DNA of 47,085 bases, taken from the IMG/VR virus record IMGVR_UViG_3300022911_000006, positions 1-47,085 of that record. The stretch is one strand, 5' to 3'. Both the position numbers and the translations under genes were made by a program. The first letter of the stretch is position 1; the number at the start of each line of letters is the position of its first letter. The notes beneath the pieces are model-generated. The model did not search any database and was not told the origin of the DNA. It saw only the letters and a program-made list of their open reading frames with translations. Source of the stretch: a virus. Positions 8,147 through 15,633 of the stretch are shown piece after piece.

Positions 8147-9111
8147 TGTGTGATTGAACGGAGCATCTCTGAAGTTTCGTATGCTCCGTGATTATAGCAA
8201 AAGTCGGATACATCCTTGTCATTGGGCCATAGCTTGGGAACAAACACCTTGTCGAATTCATACTCGTCACCCTTGTGCTTGCCATCATTGTCGAACAATA
8301 CCAGTATCTTCTGGTACTTGCGTTTCATGTACTCGATACATTCGGGTGGTAGCATGATGTTCTCTCCCCTCGGAGATATTGCCTCGTACCCGAGTGAGCG
8401 CAGTACCATGACATCTTTCATGCTCTTGGTGATGATCAGCAATGGTGCGTTGTATTGGAGTTGCAAGAAGCCTGGCACGCATACATCCGTCCAGTCGGTA
8501 CGGAATTTCTTGCGCTTCTGTTCCCATGGAAAATAAAGCTGGTACTTGTCCCAGATCTGGTAAGCGAAACCTATCCCCTTGGGGTACCGGGGCCAGGATT
8601 GTTCAGTATATAGCCAGTAGATGGCTACCGCTTTTGTGCAGTACCAATCAAGCAGTGGCCGCTTGATATTTATCCGGTCCCAGAAGTTCAATTCCCTGCT
8701 GTCAAAGGTCTTGGACTTGATCTCGATACTGGCGTACCCGTAGAACTTCTTCTCACGGGTGTCCAGAATTGGTCTGGAAGTTGTACCTTTGGCTATGCCC
8801 ACGTCGATCAAAACCTGGACCATGGCCTCCCGACGGGTACTCAACTTACAGAGGTGACGTACCAGGTCGAAGATGTCACCATGAACACCAAGTCCTTGAT
8901 CTTTCCACATGAATTCGTGGGTTCCTTTACCATATTTCCGCTCATAGATCCCAAAAGATGGGTCAGTATCTTCGGAGCGCCCCATGCTTGATCTCAGTGG
9001 AGATAAATACTTACCGCCGATCAGCGGTTCATAACCCAGGTAGGAACAATAGAGCGTGTATTCATCTACACGCTCTAATATTTCCTCACTGGTAAACAGT
9101 AAGTGTTCCAT
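8143..9111 (-). CDS. TOPRIM primase (DnaG-like)
   Basis: 322 residues. The TOPRIM domain spans about 223-305: LLIITKSMKDVMVLRSLG carries the region of the catalytic acid/lysine, LFDNDGK (272-278) is the DxD metal site, and DKDVSDF (298-304) is the third acidic motif. The N-terminal region (30-110) has the substrate-like DPSFGIY/HGDIFDLV pattern of DnaG-type primases but lacks the CHC2 cysteines, so no classical zinc finger is visible. It makes RNA primers for the PolA replisome together with the DnaB-type helicase encoded at 11545-12822. Confidence 0.85.
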   Translation of the reverse strand: MEHLLFTSEEILERVDEYTLYCSYLGYEPLIGGKYLSPLRSSMGRSEDTDPSFGIYERKYGKGTHEFMWKDQGLGVHGDIFDLVRHLCKLSTRREAMVQVLIDVGIAKGTTSRPILDTREKKFYGYASIEIKSKTFDSRELNFWDRINIKRPLLDWYCTKAVAIYWLYTEQSWPRYPKGIGFAYQIWDKYQLYFPWEQKRKKFRTDWTDVCVPGFLQLQYNAPLLIITKSMKDVMVLRSLGYEAISPRGENIMLPPECIEYMKRKYQKILVLFDNDGKHKGDEYEFDKVFVPKLWPNDKDVSDFCYNHGAYETSEMLRSITQ

Positions 9112-9123
9112 ACTAAAAAGAGC

Positions 9124-9846
9124 TTAGCCGTTACCAAAGACGTTTTGAACAGTCTGCGGTGCAGCACCTCCAGTACCGCCAGCAGCTTTCGCATCGGCAG
9201 CACTCTTCGGTACTGGTATACCATTGTCCAATCCTTCCTGGATCTCGTACGGAGTGAACTTCAACTTGGAAGCTTCTTCCGGTACTTGAGTGGACTCATA
9301 GAATGGATTGTCCTCGATAAACTTACCGCGGAAAGTAGCATAGTGCTTGTCCTTGGACTGGCGAACCAGCAGCAACCGGAATGTGAGTTCCTTATTGCCA
9401 AGGAATGGCGCTATCTTCTGCAGGAAGATACGAGACATGTTCTTGTGAACGCCTTCCAGGATCTCCTTCTGAGTGATCTTGGTCGGGTAACTGTTCTCAT
9501 CGATAGGCAACCCTGCAAACACTTCAGCCCAAAGACCTTTCAGGTCTTCACGGGTGTAATACCCGAGCAAGATGTGCATGAGGATACCCTTGGTCTTAGT
9601 AATGTCGGAGTTGACCAGTTCCACTTTCTTCTGCTGCGTGATGTCCTCTTTCTTCGGAGGCAGCGGCGGAAACAAGCGGATTCCACGGGAAGCATCTTCA
9701 ACTACATCATCACTGGCAATGTTCGCAAACATGTTGCCACTGGATGATGCTTTGTCTGATTCCAGGAATGATAACTCCAGCACATTCTTCTCGTCCACGG
9801 ATGCTTTATCCAGGTAGACGCTTTTGTTGATCCCAATTTGTATCAT
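9124..9846 (-). CDS. Replication-block protein of unknown function
   Basis: 240 residues with no named family. Residues 60-190 look folded (a PPLPPKK linker at about 58-64, then alternating helices and strands). The C-terminus is low-complexity Gly/Ala/Asn (AKAAGGTGGAAPQTVQNVFG), like the flexible tail of an ssDNA-binding or assembly protein. It has the best minus-strand promoter in the block, 35 nt upstream. With the neighbouring 268-residue protein it sits between primase and the Sak4-like ATPase, so an ssDNA-handling role is possible but unproven. Confidence 0.6.
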   Translation of the reverse strand: MIQIGINKSVYLDKASVDEKNVLELSFLESDKASSSGNMFANIASDDVVEDASRGIRLFPPLPPKKEDITQQKKVELVNSDITKTKGILMHILLGYYTREDLKGLWAEVFAGLPIDENSYPTKITQKEILEGVHKNMSRIFLQKIAPFLGNKELTFRLLLVRQSKDKHYATFRGKFIEDNPFYESTQVPEEASKLKFTPYEIQEGLDNGIPVPKSAADAKAAGGTGGAAPQTVQNVFGNG

Positions 9847-9880
9847 GTATATGCTGTTTAGAAATTGTAGAATGGGGTTG

Positions 9881-9911
9881 CGAATATAATGGGTTAGTAA
9901 GAGACCTGCAA
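9881..9911 (-). promoter_or_regulatory. Promoter with variant -7 box TATATTCG
   Basis: Minus strand: TTG (9911-9909), 20 bp, TATATTCG (9888-9881), then 34 nt to the ATG at 9846. The spacing is exactly that of Bacteroidota promoters, but TTTG is replaced by TTCG. The same TTCG variant precedes genes at 30823 (minus) and 39613 (plus). It overlaps the end of the upstream gene. Confidence 0.55.
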
Positions 9912-9917
9912 GTCATT

Positions 9918-10724
9918 TTACGATTCAGTTACAGCTTCACCTGATGGCTTCACGTAACCTTCGATAACAAGCTCAGCAGGAGCAAGACCATATACCTTCA
10001 CATTCTCACGACGAGCATAGTCAGCCTTGCCTTTGTCAGCGCCACGGCTCACCAGTTTCGGTGCGAAAATGATTGGTTTGGAATACTTTGCTGTGATATC
10101 GAAGTCGCCCAGCTTATCAAAGATGGCAAGGTCAACGAAATCCACACCGTCAGTAATGGCTGCTGCCGCTACACGACCTGCTTCATCCTTAACCTCATCA
10201 CGGTTGAATTTCACACCATACACCGCTTCCACTGCAGGCAGCAACACTTGCTGACCGAATGTAAGAGCGCCCTGTTCCATCACGGTGACCTTTGGCACAC
10301 CAGCGTCATCATACGCTACTGTGTTGAACAGGTCAACCTTGCCTTCACTTTTCGGTACTGCAGCTACAAAGAGCATAGCACCTTCGCCAGCCTTCACCTC
10401 GTTCCACGAGCGGCTGTCGAGCAAATCAAATCCAAAGCCACTACCGTCAGGGAACGAGTACGTGTTCTTGAACTTGGGTTTCTCCGGATCAGCGACCTCA
10501 CCCTCTTTCAATTTGATGGGTTCTTTCTTTACGGTCGCATTCTTGTAAGCAAGATCAAATTTGTCCACAGCAGCCTGGGATGGGAAGATACTTCCGTTCT
10601 TCCACAAACGCACAGCTACGATAGAAGGAGCAGGATTCCACTCCTTACGCACACCACCCTTGCGGGCTGGTGCTACAACCTCCTCCACTCTGGAGGAGCT
10701 CAAAAAGCCTAACAAACTGTTCAT
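9918..10724 (-). CDS. Hypothetical replication-block protein
   Basis: 268 residues, unassigned. It starts with a Gly/Arg-rich basic segment (APARKGGVRKEW), has a predicted beta-rich core, and ends acidic. Repeated VxVYGLAP- and FAPKLVSRG-like strands could belong to an OB or jelly-roll domain; I cannot decide. The start is supported by the shared leader TTCATCTTTAAAC 15-27 nt upstream. It is followed by the 240-residue gene and preceded by the Sak4-like ATPase, so it belongs to the recombination/replication set. Confidence 0.6.
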   Translation of the reverse strand: MNSLLGFLSSSRVEEVVAPARKGGVRKEWNPAPSIVAVRLWKNGSIFPSQAAVDKFDLAYKNATVKKEPIKLKEGEVADPEKPKFKNTYSFPDGSGFGFDLLDSRSWNEVKAGEGAMLFVAAVPKSEGKVDLFNTVAYDDAGVPKVTVMEQGALTFGQQVLLPAVEAVYGVKFNRDEVKDEAGRVAAAAITDGVDFVDLAIFDKLGDFDITAKYSKPIIFAPKLVSRGADKGKADYARRENVKVYGLAPAELVIEGYVKPSGEAVTES

Positions 10725-10753
10725 GTCTGTTGTTGTGTTTAAAGATGAATAAT

Positions 10754-11581
10754 CTACGAGCTTGTAACGAGCTTGTCTGCAGGAAGGAACACTTCGTTCC
10801 AGTCCATCGGGAATTTTCTACCGGCCAGCCGTGGTATCCTTGCACCCATTACATTGTTCTCAAAGGTCTCAAAGCTTACCTGTAGGCCCGGTTTACCTGG
10901 TTCACGATACATGTACCCGATGATATCCGCCTTCGCGCATACAATAGCACCGAGTCTTCCTGTGAGGGAGATGTCGTTCACGGAGACATCTATCCCTCCC
11001 TTATTGATAACCTTGTCCTTGATGTGCGAGATCAGTATCAGATGCTCACAGATCGTAGCAAGGCGGTCAATTTGATATACAACTTCCAACCTCATGTGAT
11101 AGTACCCGGCACCTTGCGGAAGCTCCAGTACACTCTTACCCTTAAAGGTCGAACCGATAGTGGTGAGCTTGTACTTTTCCGTAGCTGTCACTTCACAGTA
11201 GTCTTCCAATTTGTCAATGGTGTCCACGATGAGGAACTTGTACGGAGGCCTTGGCTTCTGCCCGGTACGGGTGAATTCTTTCATCCCTATATCAAGGATG
11301 GATTCATAGACAGCATCGATCGAGGTATAATCAATACTGCCATCTGGTTTCAGGCTGGTTTGCCCGTTGATAGAACTGACTGGTATCTTCAGCGAGGTGA
11401 TCAGTTCAGTACCACGTTCGCAGTCGAGGATCATTGCCCGGTGACTCGGGTCATCGGGATGATCAAGCTTAGCAACCTCTGTGGTCTTTCCTATCTTGGG
11501 CGGACCATAGAAGATGCTGATTCTGGGATTGATCCTACTGGGCGCTATTGGCGCTGTTGGGAGGGCGAGAATTCCTGACAT
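10754..11581 (-). CDS. Sak4-like RecA-fold ATPase
   Basis: 275 residues. Walker A is GPPKIGKT (26-33) and Walker B is KFLIVDTID (115-123), followed by a long RecA-type core ending in a LAGRKFPMDW segment. This matches the AAA_24/Sak4 group of phage single-strand-annealing-associated recombinases, which assist strand exchange with an SSB partner. It overlaps the 3' end of the DnaB gene by 37 nt in another frame, so the two are coupled. It likely promotes recombination-dependent replication or repair of phage DNA. Confidence 0.82.
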   Translation of the reverse strand: MSGILALPTAPIAPSRINPRISIFYGPPKIGKTTEVAKLDHPDDPSHRAMILDCERGTELITSLKIPVSSINGQTSLKPDGSIDYTSIDAVYESILDIGMKEFTRTGQKPRPPYKFLIVDTIDKLEDYCEVTATEKYKLTTIGSTFKGKSVLELPQGAGYYHMRLEVVYQIDRLATICEHLILISHIKDKVINKGGIDVSVNDISLTGRLGAIVCAKADIIGYMYREPGKPGLQVSFETFENNVMGARIPRLAGRKFPMDWNEVFLPADKLVTSS

Positions 11582-12822
11582 AGTGCTTCAATTTCTATTG
11601 CTTTGTTATACCATGGTGTCATGGCGATTACATTACTTCCCTCAATGGGCAGATCGTACACAGTACCGGAAAGACCATCGAGGAAGAGTGGTATCAGCCG
11701 GCTCGATATACCGTACCTGTTCTTCATCAGGTACAGGCCTCTGAAACACTCCCCAAGATTCTCCCCATCATCCGACATCAGCGTATAGCCGTGGAACTTG
11801 TCAAAGTCATAGCTGGCAGGATTGACCAGTCCAAAGACCAGGTCTGCATCCCTGAATGTCGCCTTGCTATCACCGAAATCAAGTCGCTGTGGCGCTATGG
11901 ACTGTGGATTCTTCTTGTTGGTACGATGGAAACTCATCAGGTCTGTGGAGAACTGCTGGATAAAGCAGGTCGTGCAATGGAAGATGTTCCTGAGAACAAT
12001 GCCATACTTACTCATCCTGTCCATGATATGCTTGGTGTCCAGCTTCTGTTCAGAACCTGTCAGTGCCAAGTGATCAATAACCAGGAATGTGATAAGATTC
12101 GGATCATTAGGCTGGTAGCCTTTCACATAACCCTTCCTGCCTTTAGCTCTATCTTCTTCACTCACCTCTGCTCTTGTAACGATACCCACTTTCTCGAAGT
12201 GAGCACCGATAAGATCTTCGAATATCTTGGTCGGATGTATCACATCTTCCACGAACACGATGTCTCTCATCATCTCCAGTACCAGTGCATAGGCCTTCAG
12301 GATAAGCGCCTCGTGTGCCTTGGTTACTCTCTTACCTTCAATACGTCCCAGAATGTAATCACTTGGCAACCGGATACCCCACTTCTGGAAGATGATATGT
12401 GACACCCAGCGGGCGGTCTTATCCATCTTGCCCACTTCAAATGAACAGTAGAATATCTTGATCGGTCTGCCAAGTCGCTTAGCATCCTTCCACGCATTGA
12501 ACACGAACATGAAATCGGCGACGGTAGTCTTGCCCACGGAGCTGTCAGCTCCAATGAGATAGTACCTTGCCTGGTGAATACCGTAGGTGTACTTGTCCAG
12601 TCCCGGTATACCACTGCGCAGGCCAGTGTTGAGTCCCTGCATACCACGTTTCACCTGGTACAGGAAGTCATTGGTCGGTAGCATTTCCCATTGCTTCCAC
12701 TGTTCCCACAGAGCTGGGTCGACACCTTCAGGTGCCTCTCCAATCTCGTCGGTACTGGCCGCTTTGTTCATGATCTCGATAGCTTCTGCCTCAGCCGAGT
12801 TTAAAATGAGATTTAGACTCAT
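11545..12822 (-). CDS. DnaB-type replicative helicase
   Basis: 425 residues. Walker A GADSSVGKTT at 91-100, the H1a-like FYCSFEVG at 123-130, and Walker B FLVIDH at 245-250 followed by a C-terminal arginine-rich strand. These are SF4 (DnaB/T7 gp4) features. The N-terminal domain is very short (about 85 residues), so the DnaG-interaction domain of cellular DnaB is reduced. It unwinds DNA ahead of the polymerase and recruits the TOPRIM primase. Its start overlaps the end of the 175-residue gene upstream by 32 nt. Confidence 0.87.
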   Translation of the reverse strand: MSLNLILNSAEAEAIEIMNKAASTDEIGEAPEGVDPALWEQWKQWEMLPTNDFLYQVKRGMQGLNTGLRSGIPGLDKYTYGIHQARYYLIGADSSVGKTTVADFMFVFNAWKDAKRLGRPIKIFYCSFEVGKMDKTARWVSHIIFQKWGIRLPSDYILGRIEGKRVTKAHEALILKAYALVLEMMRDIVFVEDVIHPTKIFEDLIGAHFEKVGIVTRAEVSEEDRAKGRKGYVKGYQPNDPNLITFLVIDHLALTGSEQKLDTKHIMDRMSKYGIVLRNIFHCTTCFIQQFSTDLMSFHRTNKKNPQSIAPQRLDFGDSKATFRDADLVFGLVNPASYDFDKFHGYTLMSDDGENLGECFRGLYLMKNRYGISSRLIPLFLDGLSGTVYDLPIEGSNVIAMTPWYNKAIEIEALCQEFSPSQQRQ

Positions 12823-13318
12823 TGTTGATCTGGGATTTTATGTGTTGATTCAATGCTTCGGGTGAGGTAGTACTGGCTGCAAGTGCTTCGTAATCGGTTC
12901 TCCAATCACCTTGCGCAAAGTAGTTGCCCACCGCTTTCTTATAATTCGTGCTGCTCTTGTAATAGAGCATCACACTCTTCACCAGTAGCTCATAGTTCAC
13001 ACCATTCTTGATAGCTGCCATGAATGCCTTCAGCCCAGTTTCACTGAACTTGTTGGCAGCATATACACCACCCTTGTTATCGGGCAAGTGCTTTGGTACT
13101 TGTGCATCTGCAATGAGCTTGATAAAGAGCATTTCGAACTCGGGCTTGGACGTCGGTACCGGGATAGTGCTGGGCAGCATGTTCGGAACAGTTGCCACAG
13201 CAGTACTCACGATATCGGCATAGAACTTAGGAGTGAATACATACTTACCATTGTCCATGATAACATACCCACCCATAAGCAACTGGTCAAGCAACTGCTT
13301 GAGTGCTAAGTGTGACAT
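12791..13318 (-). CDS. Unknown protein between two helicases
   Basis: 175 residues from ATG 13318; a TTG at 13327 is an alternative. The N-terminal 40 residues (HLALKQLLDQLLMGGYVIMDNGKYVFTPKF) look like a winged-helix end followed by a longer helical domain. Position between the SF2 helicase and DnaB, overlapping both, makes a helicase loader or regulator an attractive guess. No family match is claimed. Confidence 0.6.
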   Translation of the reverse strand: MSHLALKQLLDQLLMGGYVIMDNGKYVFTPKFYADIVSTAVATVPNMLPSTIPVPTSKPEFEMLFIKLIADAQVPKHLPDNKGGVYAANKFSETGLKAFMAAIKNGVNYELLVKSVMLYYKSSTNYKKAVGNYFAQGDWRTDYEALAASTTSPEALNQHIKSQINNESKSHFKLG

Positions 13319-14501
13319 GCTTTTCAATTATACGTGATTTGTCAAAGTTCTCTGTGGCACTCCTGTACCACTTCTCATCTGCCGTGCCTTTAGCAACGAG
13401 GATGATGATGCGGGCGACATGGTTCTCACGCCACCTGATGGTTCGTCCTATCCGTTGTATCAAATTAAGCTCTTTGGAATTTAGCTGAACGATAAGTATC
13501 TGATCCATGTTCGGCAAGTTCTTGCCTTCGTTCAGCGCCTGTACTACTCCAAGATACGATAATTTTCCATCACGAAAAGCATCAAGTTTGTCACTTGTTG
13601 TACTGCTATTATACACCTGGTCTCCACATAGTTGTGCACTTTGTTCGATGCTTCCGCAGAATATTAACGTACGTTCACCCGACTTCGCAATAGTGTCCAA
13701 AACCTCTCTTGCAAGCTTCTGCTTGCTCTTGAGATTTGACAGGAACTGGGTGCGCTTCTGTATCCAGGCAAACTTGAGTCCATCTATCTTCATGTAAGTA
13801 GCACGCTGCAGTTGCTTGGTGAGGTACCGGTAGTGCTTGAACTCAGTGGTAAGGAACGATTTCTTCTTAGTACCGGATGGTACGTCATAGATGGTATCGT
13901 CAAGATCCATCTTCAGCACGTAGATCTGGAAGTCGCTCACTACCTTGAGGTCTACAGCCATCTCCAGCGTTATCTCGAACACAGGTGGACAGATGTACTT
14001 TATCAGGTTCATCTTCTCCTTGTCGTTGTCCCAGTACTCACCCGGGAGCGTTGCTGTGAGACCCAGTACCGAGAAGACCTTGTACTCATCACGGCCGAAG
14101 AAGTTGGCGTTGATAGGTGTGAGATGGTGCACTTCATCAAGTATCACCAGGTCAACATCCCTCTGGGGTTTCTCCTTCTGGAGCGACGCCCAGCAGATCA
14201 ACTTCACTTTCTGCTCAAGACCGGGATAGCCTCTCGCAGCCATCTCGTTTGGCCAGTCCACATCGCGCAGTGTCTCGGTAGGCACTACGATATAGACCAG
14301 CGCATTTGGGTCAGCTTCAAGCGTCTCCGCCGCTGCCCTGACACCGATACCTGTCTTGCCGGTACCGGTAGCCATTTCCATCGTTCCGCGCCTGTTTGCT
14401 TTCAGCCAGGCTCCATAGCCCTGTGCCTGCAACCAGGTTTTGCGTTCTTCTACAGTCATCATGGTAACCATGTGCTGTATCTGTTCTTTCGTTAGATTCA
14501 T
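13287..14501 (-). CDS. SF2 DNA helicase (UvsW-like)
   Basis: 404 residues. Motif I ATGTGKT (44-50), motif II DEVHH (122-126), motif III LTATLP (about 149-154) and motif VI QRIGRTIRW (near 345) define a complete two-lobed SF2 helicase. The compact size resembles phage UvsW or RAD25-type enzymes that remodel recombination intermediates and R-loops. The preceding 82-residue gene overlaps it by 4 nt (ATGA). Confidence 0.88.
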   Translation of the reverse strand: MNLTKEQIQHMVTMMTVEERKTWLQAQGYGAWLKANRRGTMEMATGTGKTGIGVRAAAETLEADPNALVYIVVPTETLRDVDWPNEMAARGYPGLEQKVKLICWASLQKEKPQRDVDLVILDEVHHLTPINANFFGRDEYKVFSVLGLTATLPGEYWDNDKEKMNLIKYICPPVFEITLEMAVDLKVVSDFQIYVLKMDLDDTIYDVPSGTKKKSFLTTEFKHYRYLTKQLQRATYMKIDGLKFAWIQKRTQFLSNLKSKQKLAREVLDTIAKSGERTLIFCGSIEQSAQLCGDQVYNSSTTSDKLDAFRDGKLSYLGVVQALNEGKNLPNMDQILIVQLNSKELNLIQRIGRTIRWRENHVARIIILVAKGTADEKWYRSATENFDKSRIIEKHVTLSTQAVA

Positions 14502-14746
14502 GTGATTACATTGTCTTCGAGGTGATCAATCTCAAACCAGGAAGGCATGCATTCCCCGAAGAAGCTGATTAGCGCTTCCACAGTTCCTGCACGCCTTACT
14601 GCTTGAATTTTCCGGGCCTTGATTGTTCTGCCCTTATACATCTTCTCCAGCCGTTCAACGATCTTCAGCACTGCCTTGGACTCGCTACGGGAGATGGCGC
14701 TCTCAACGAGATCACCATTCAGAGTTAGTATGAGTACATGCATCAT
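14498..14746 (-). CDS. Small basic/hydrophobic protein
   Basis: 82 residues, unknown. It starts MMHVLILTLNGDLVES with a beta strand, then a helical Lys/Arg-rich segment (VERLEKMYKGRTIKARK, residues 31-47). Overlaps of 4 nt on both sides (ATGA) tie it tightly into the 15.2-13.3 kb operon. A nucleic-acid-binding accessory role is possible. Confidence 0.6.
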   Translation of the reverse strand: MMHVLILTLNGDLVESAISRSESKAVLKIVERLEKMYKGRTIKARKIQAVRRAGTVEALISFFGECMPSWFEIDHLEDNVIT

Positions 14747-14988
14747 TTACCGTTTATAGATTGGATAATAGCCTTTACCTGTGCCACGATACCATCAAGT
14801 GTAGGACTGGCTATAAGGTCTTGCCTGCCTTGTGTCTTACCATTCTCGAATTCTATCCAGCCTTTCCACTCGTTGGTACTGGCATACCAGTAGAACCACA
14901 TCTTGGTTACCTTATCGGTACGGAAGGGATCTTTGATGATGGACGGCAAGTTGAATGGCTTACCGTCTCCAAGCATTTTCATGTCCAT
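14743..14988 (-). CDS. Small protein of unknown function
   Basis: 81 residues, aromatic-rich centre (KMWFYWYASTNEWKGWIEF, about 29-47), then a helical C-terminus. No Cys motif or membrane helix. The start abuts the stop of the acidic gene upstream and its stop overlaps the next start by 4 nt. Function unknown. Confidence 0.55.
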   Translation of the reverse strand: MDMKMLGDGKPFNLPSIIKDPFRTDKVTKMWFYWYASTNEWKGWIEFENGKTQGRQDLIASPTLDGIVAQVKAIIQSINGK

Positions 14989-15182
14989 CAGCTATCATCC
15001 TCCGCTGGATTTTCTTCGTCATCATCATCTTCTTCGAATTCCAAGTCAGTGTCGAGCTGTAGCATGTGGTCTTCCACTTCGCTATACAGTATCGCCTTCT
15101 CTTTCTTGGTCATGTGCTCGCTGTTATCCTTGATGCATTTCTTGATAACAACCATTGCTTCATCAACTACTTGCTGATTCAT
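14988..15182 (-). CDS. Small acidic-tailed protein
   Basis: 64 residues. A helical N-terminal half is followed by a strongly acidic tail (residues 45-64, almost all Asp/Glu). Such tails occur in DNA mimics and in SSB-interacting or anti-restriction proteins, but size alone does not decide. The start has the shared leader TTCACCCTCAAAATC about 9 nt upstream. It heads a run of tightly overlapped small genes leading to the SF2 helicase. Confidence 0.6.
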   Translation of the reverse strand: MNQQVVDEAMVVIKKCIKDNSEHMTKKEKAILYSEVEDHMLQLDTDLEFEEDDDDEENPAEDDS

Positions 15183-15432
15183 TGTTTTGATTTTGAGGGT
15201 GAATGTATCGTTTCCTGAAATAGCCCCAGCTCTCCTGCCAGTCGGTTCCTTCAGTCTCCATCACAGCTTTGTAAAGCTCGGTGACAGTAACGGGCTCTGG
15301 ACTGGTGAGGAGGGCATACACGGGACAGCCCGCATGTTGCGAGGTTGTGTCATGTTCTCCATGCCACAGCTTGCACCATGCTATAAAGGCTTGCTCGTTC
15401 TCTTTAACGGTGGATAGTACTGTTCGTATCAT
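15163..15432 (-). CDS. Small hypothetical protein
   Basis: 89 residues from ATG 15432, whose ATGA overlaps the stop of the gene upstream; an in-frame ATG further 5' is less likely. It contains WCKLWHGEHD and CPVYALL segments with two cysteines. Helical, soluble, no named family. Its 3' end overlaps the acidic-protein gene by 20 nt. Confidence 0.55.
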   Translation of the reverse strand: MIRTVLSTVKENEQAFIAWCKLWHGEHDTTSQHAGCPVYALLTSPEPVTVTELYKAVMETEGTDWQESWGYFRKRYIHPQNQNNESASS

Positions 15433-15629
15433 TTTATGAGTCCCTTTTCCCTTAACTTTTCGACGCCACGATCCGTTACCCAATAGACTCCGGTTGCATT
15501 GTCATCAACTATGAGTCCACGGGATAGCAGCGGCTTGGCGTGTGGCAGGTACCATATCATGGAATTTCCCACGTTGTGCTTGTACACTTTCAGCAATCTC
15601 TGCCATCCCTTTTCAGATAATGGTGCCAT
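15429..15629 (-). CDS. Small winged-helix-like protein
   Basis: 66 residues. The pattern (helix, LLSRGLIVDDNATGVYWVTDRGVEKLREKGLI) reads like the recognition helix and wing of a MarR/PadR-type winged helix. It may bind DNA as a small regulator. It lies 4 bp after the Dda-like helicase and overlaps the next gene by 4 nt. Confidence 0.55.
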   Translation of the reverse strand: MAPLSEKGWQRLLKVYKHNVGNSMIWYLPHAKPLLSRGLIVDDNATGVYWVTDRGVEKLREKGLIK

Positions 15630-15633
15630 GGTA

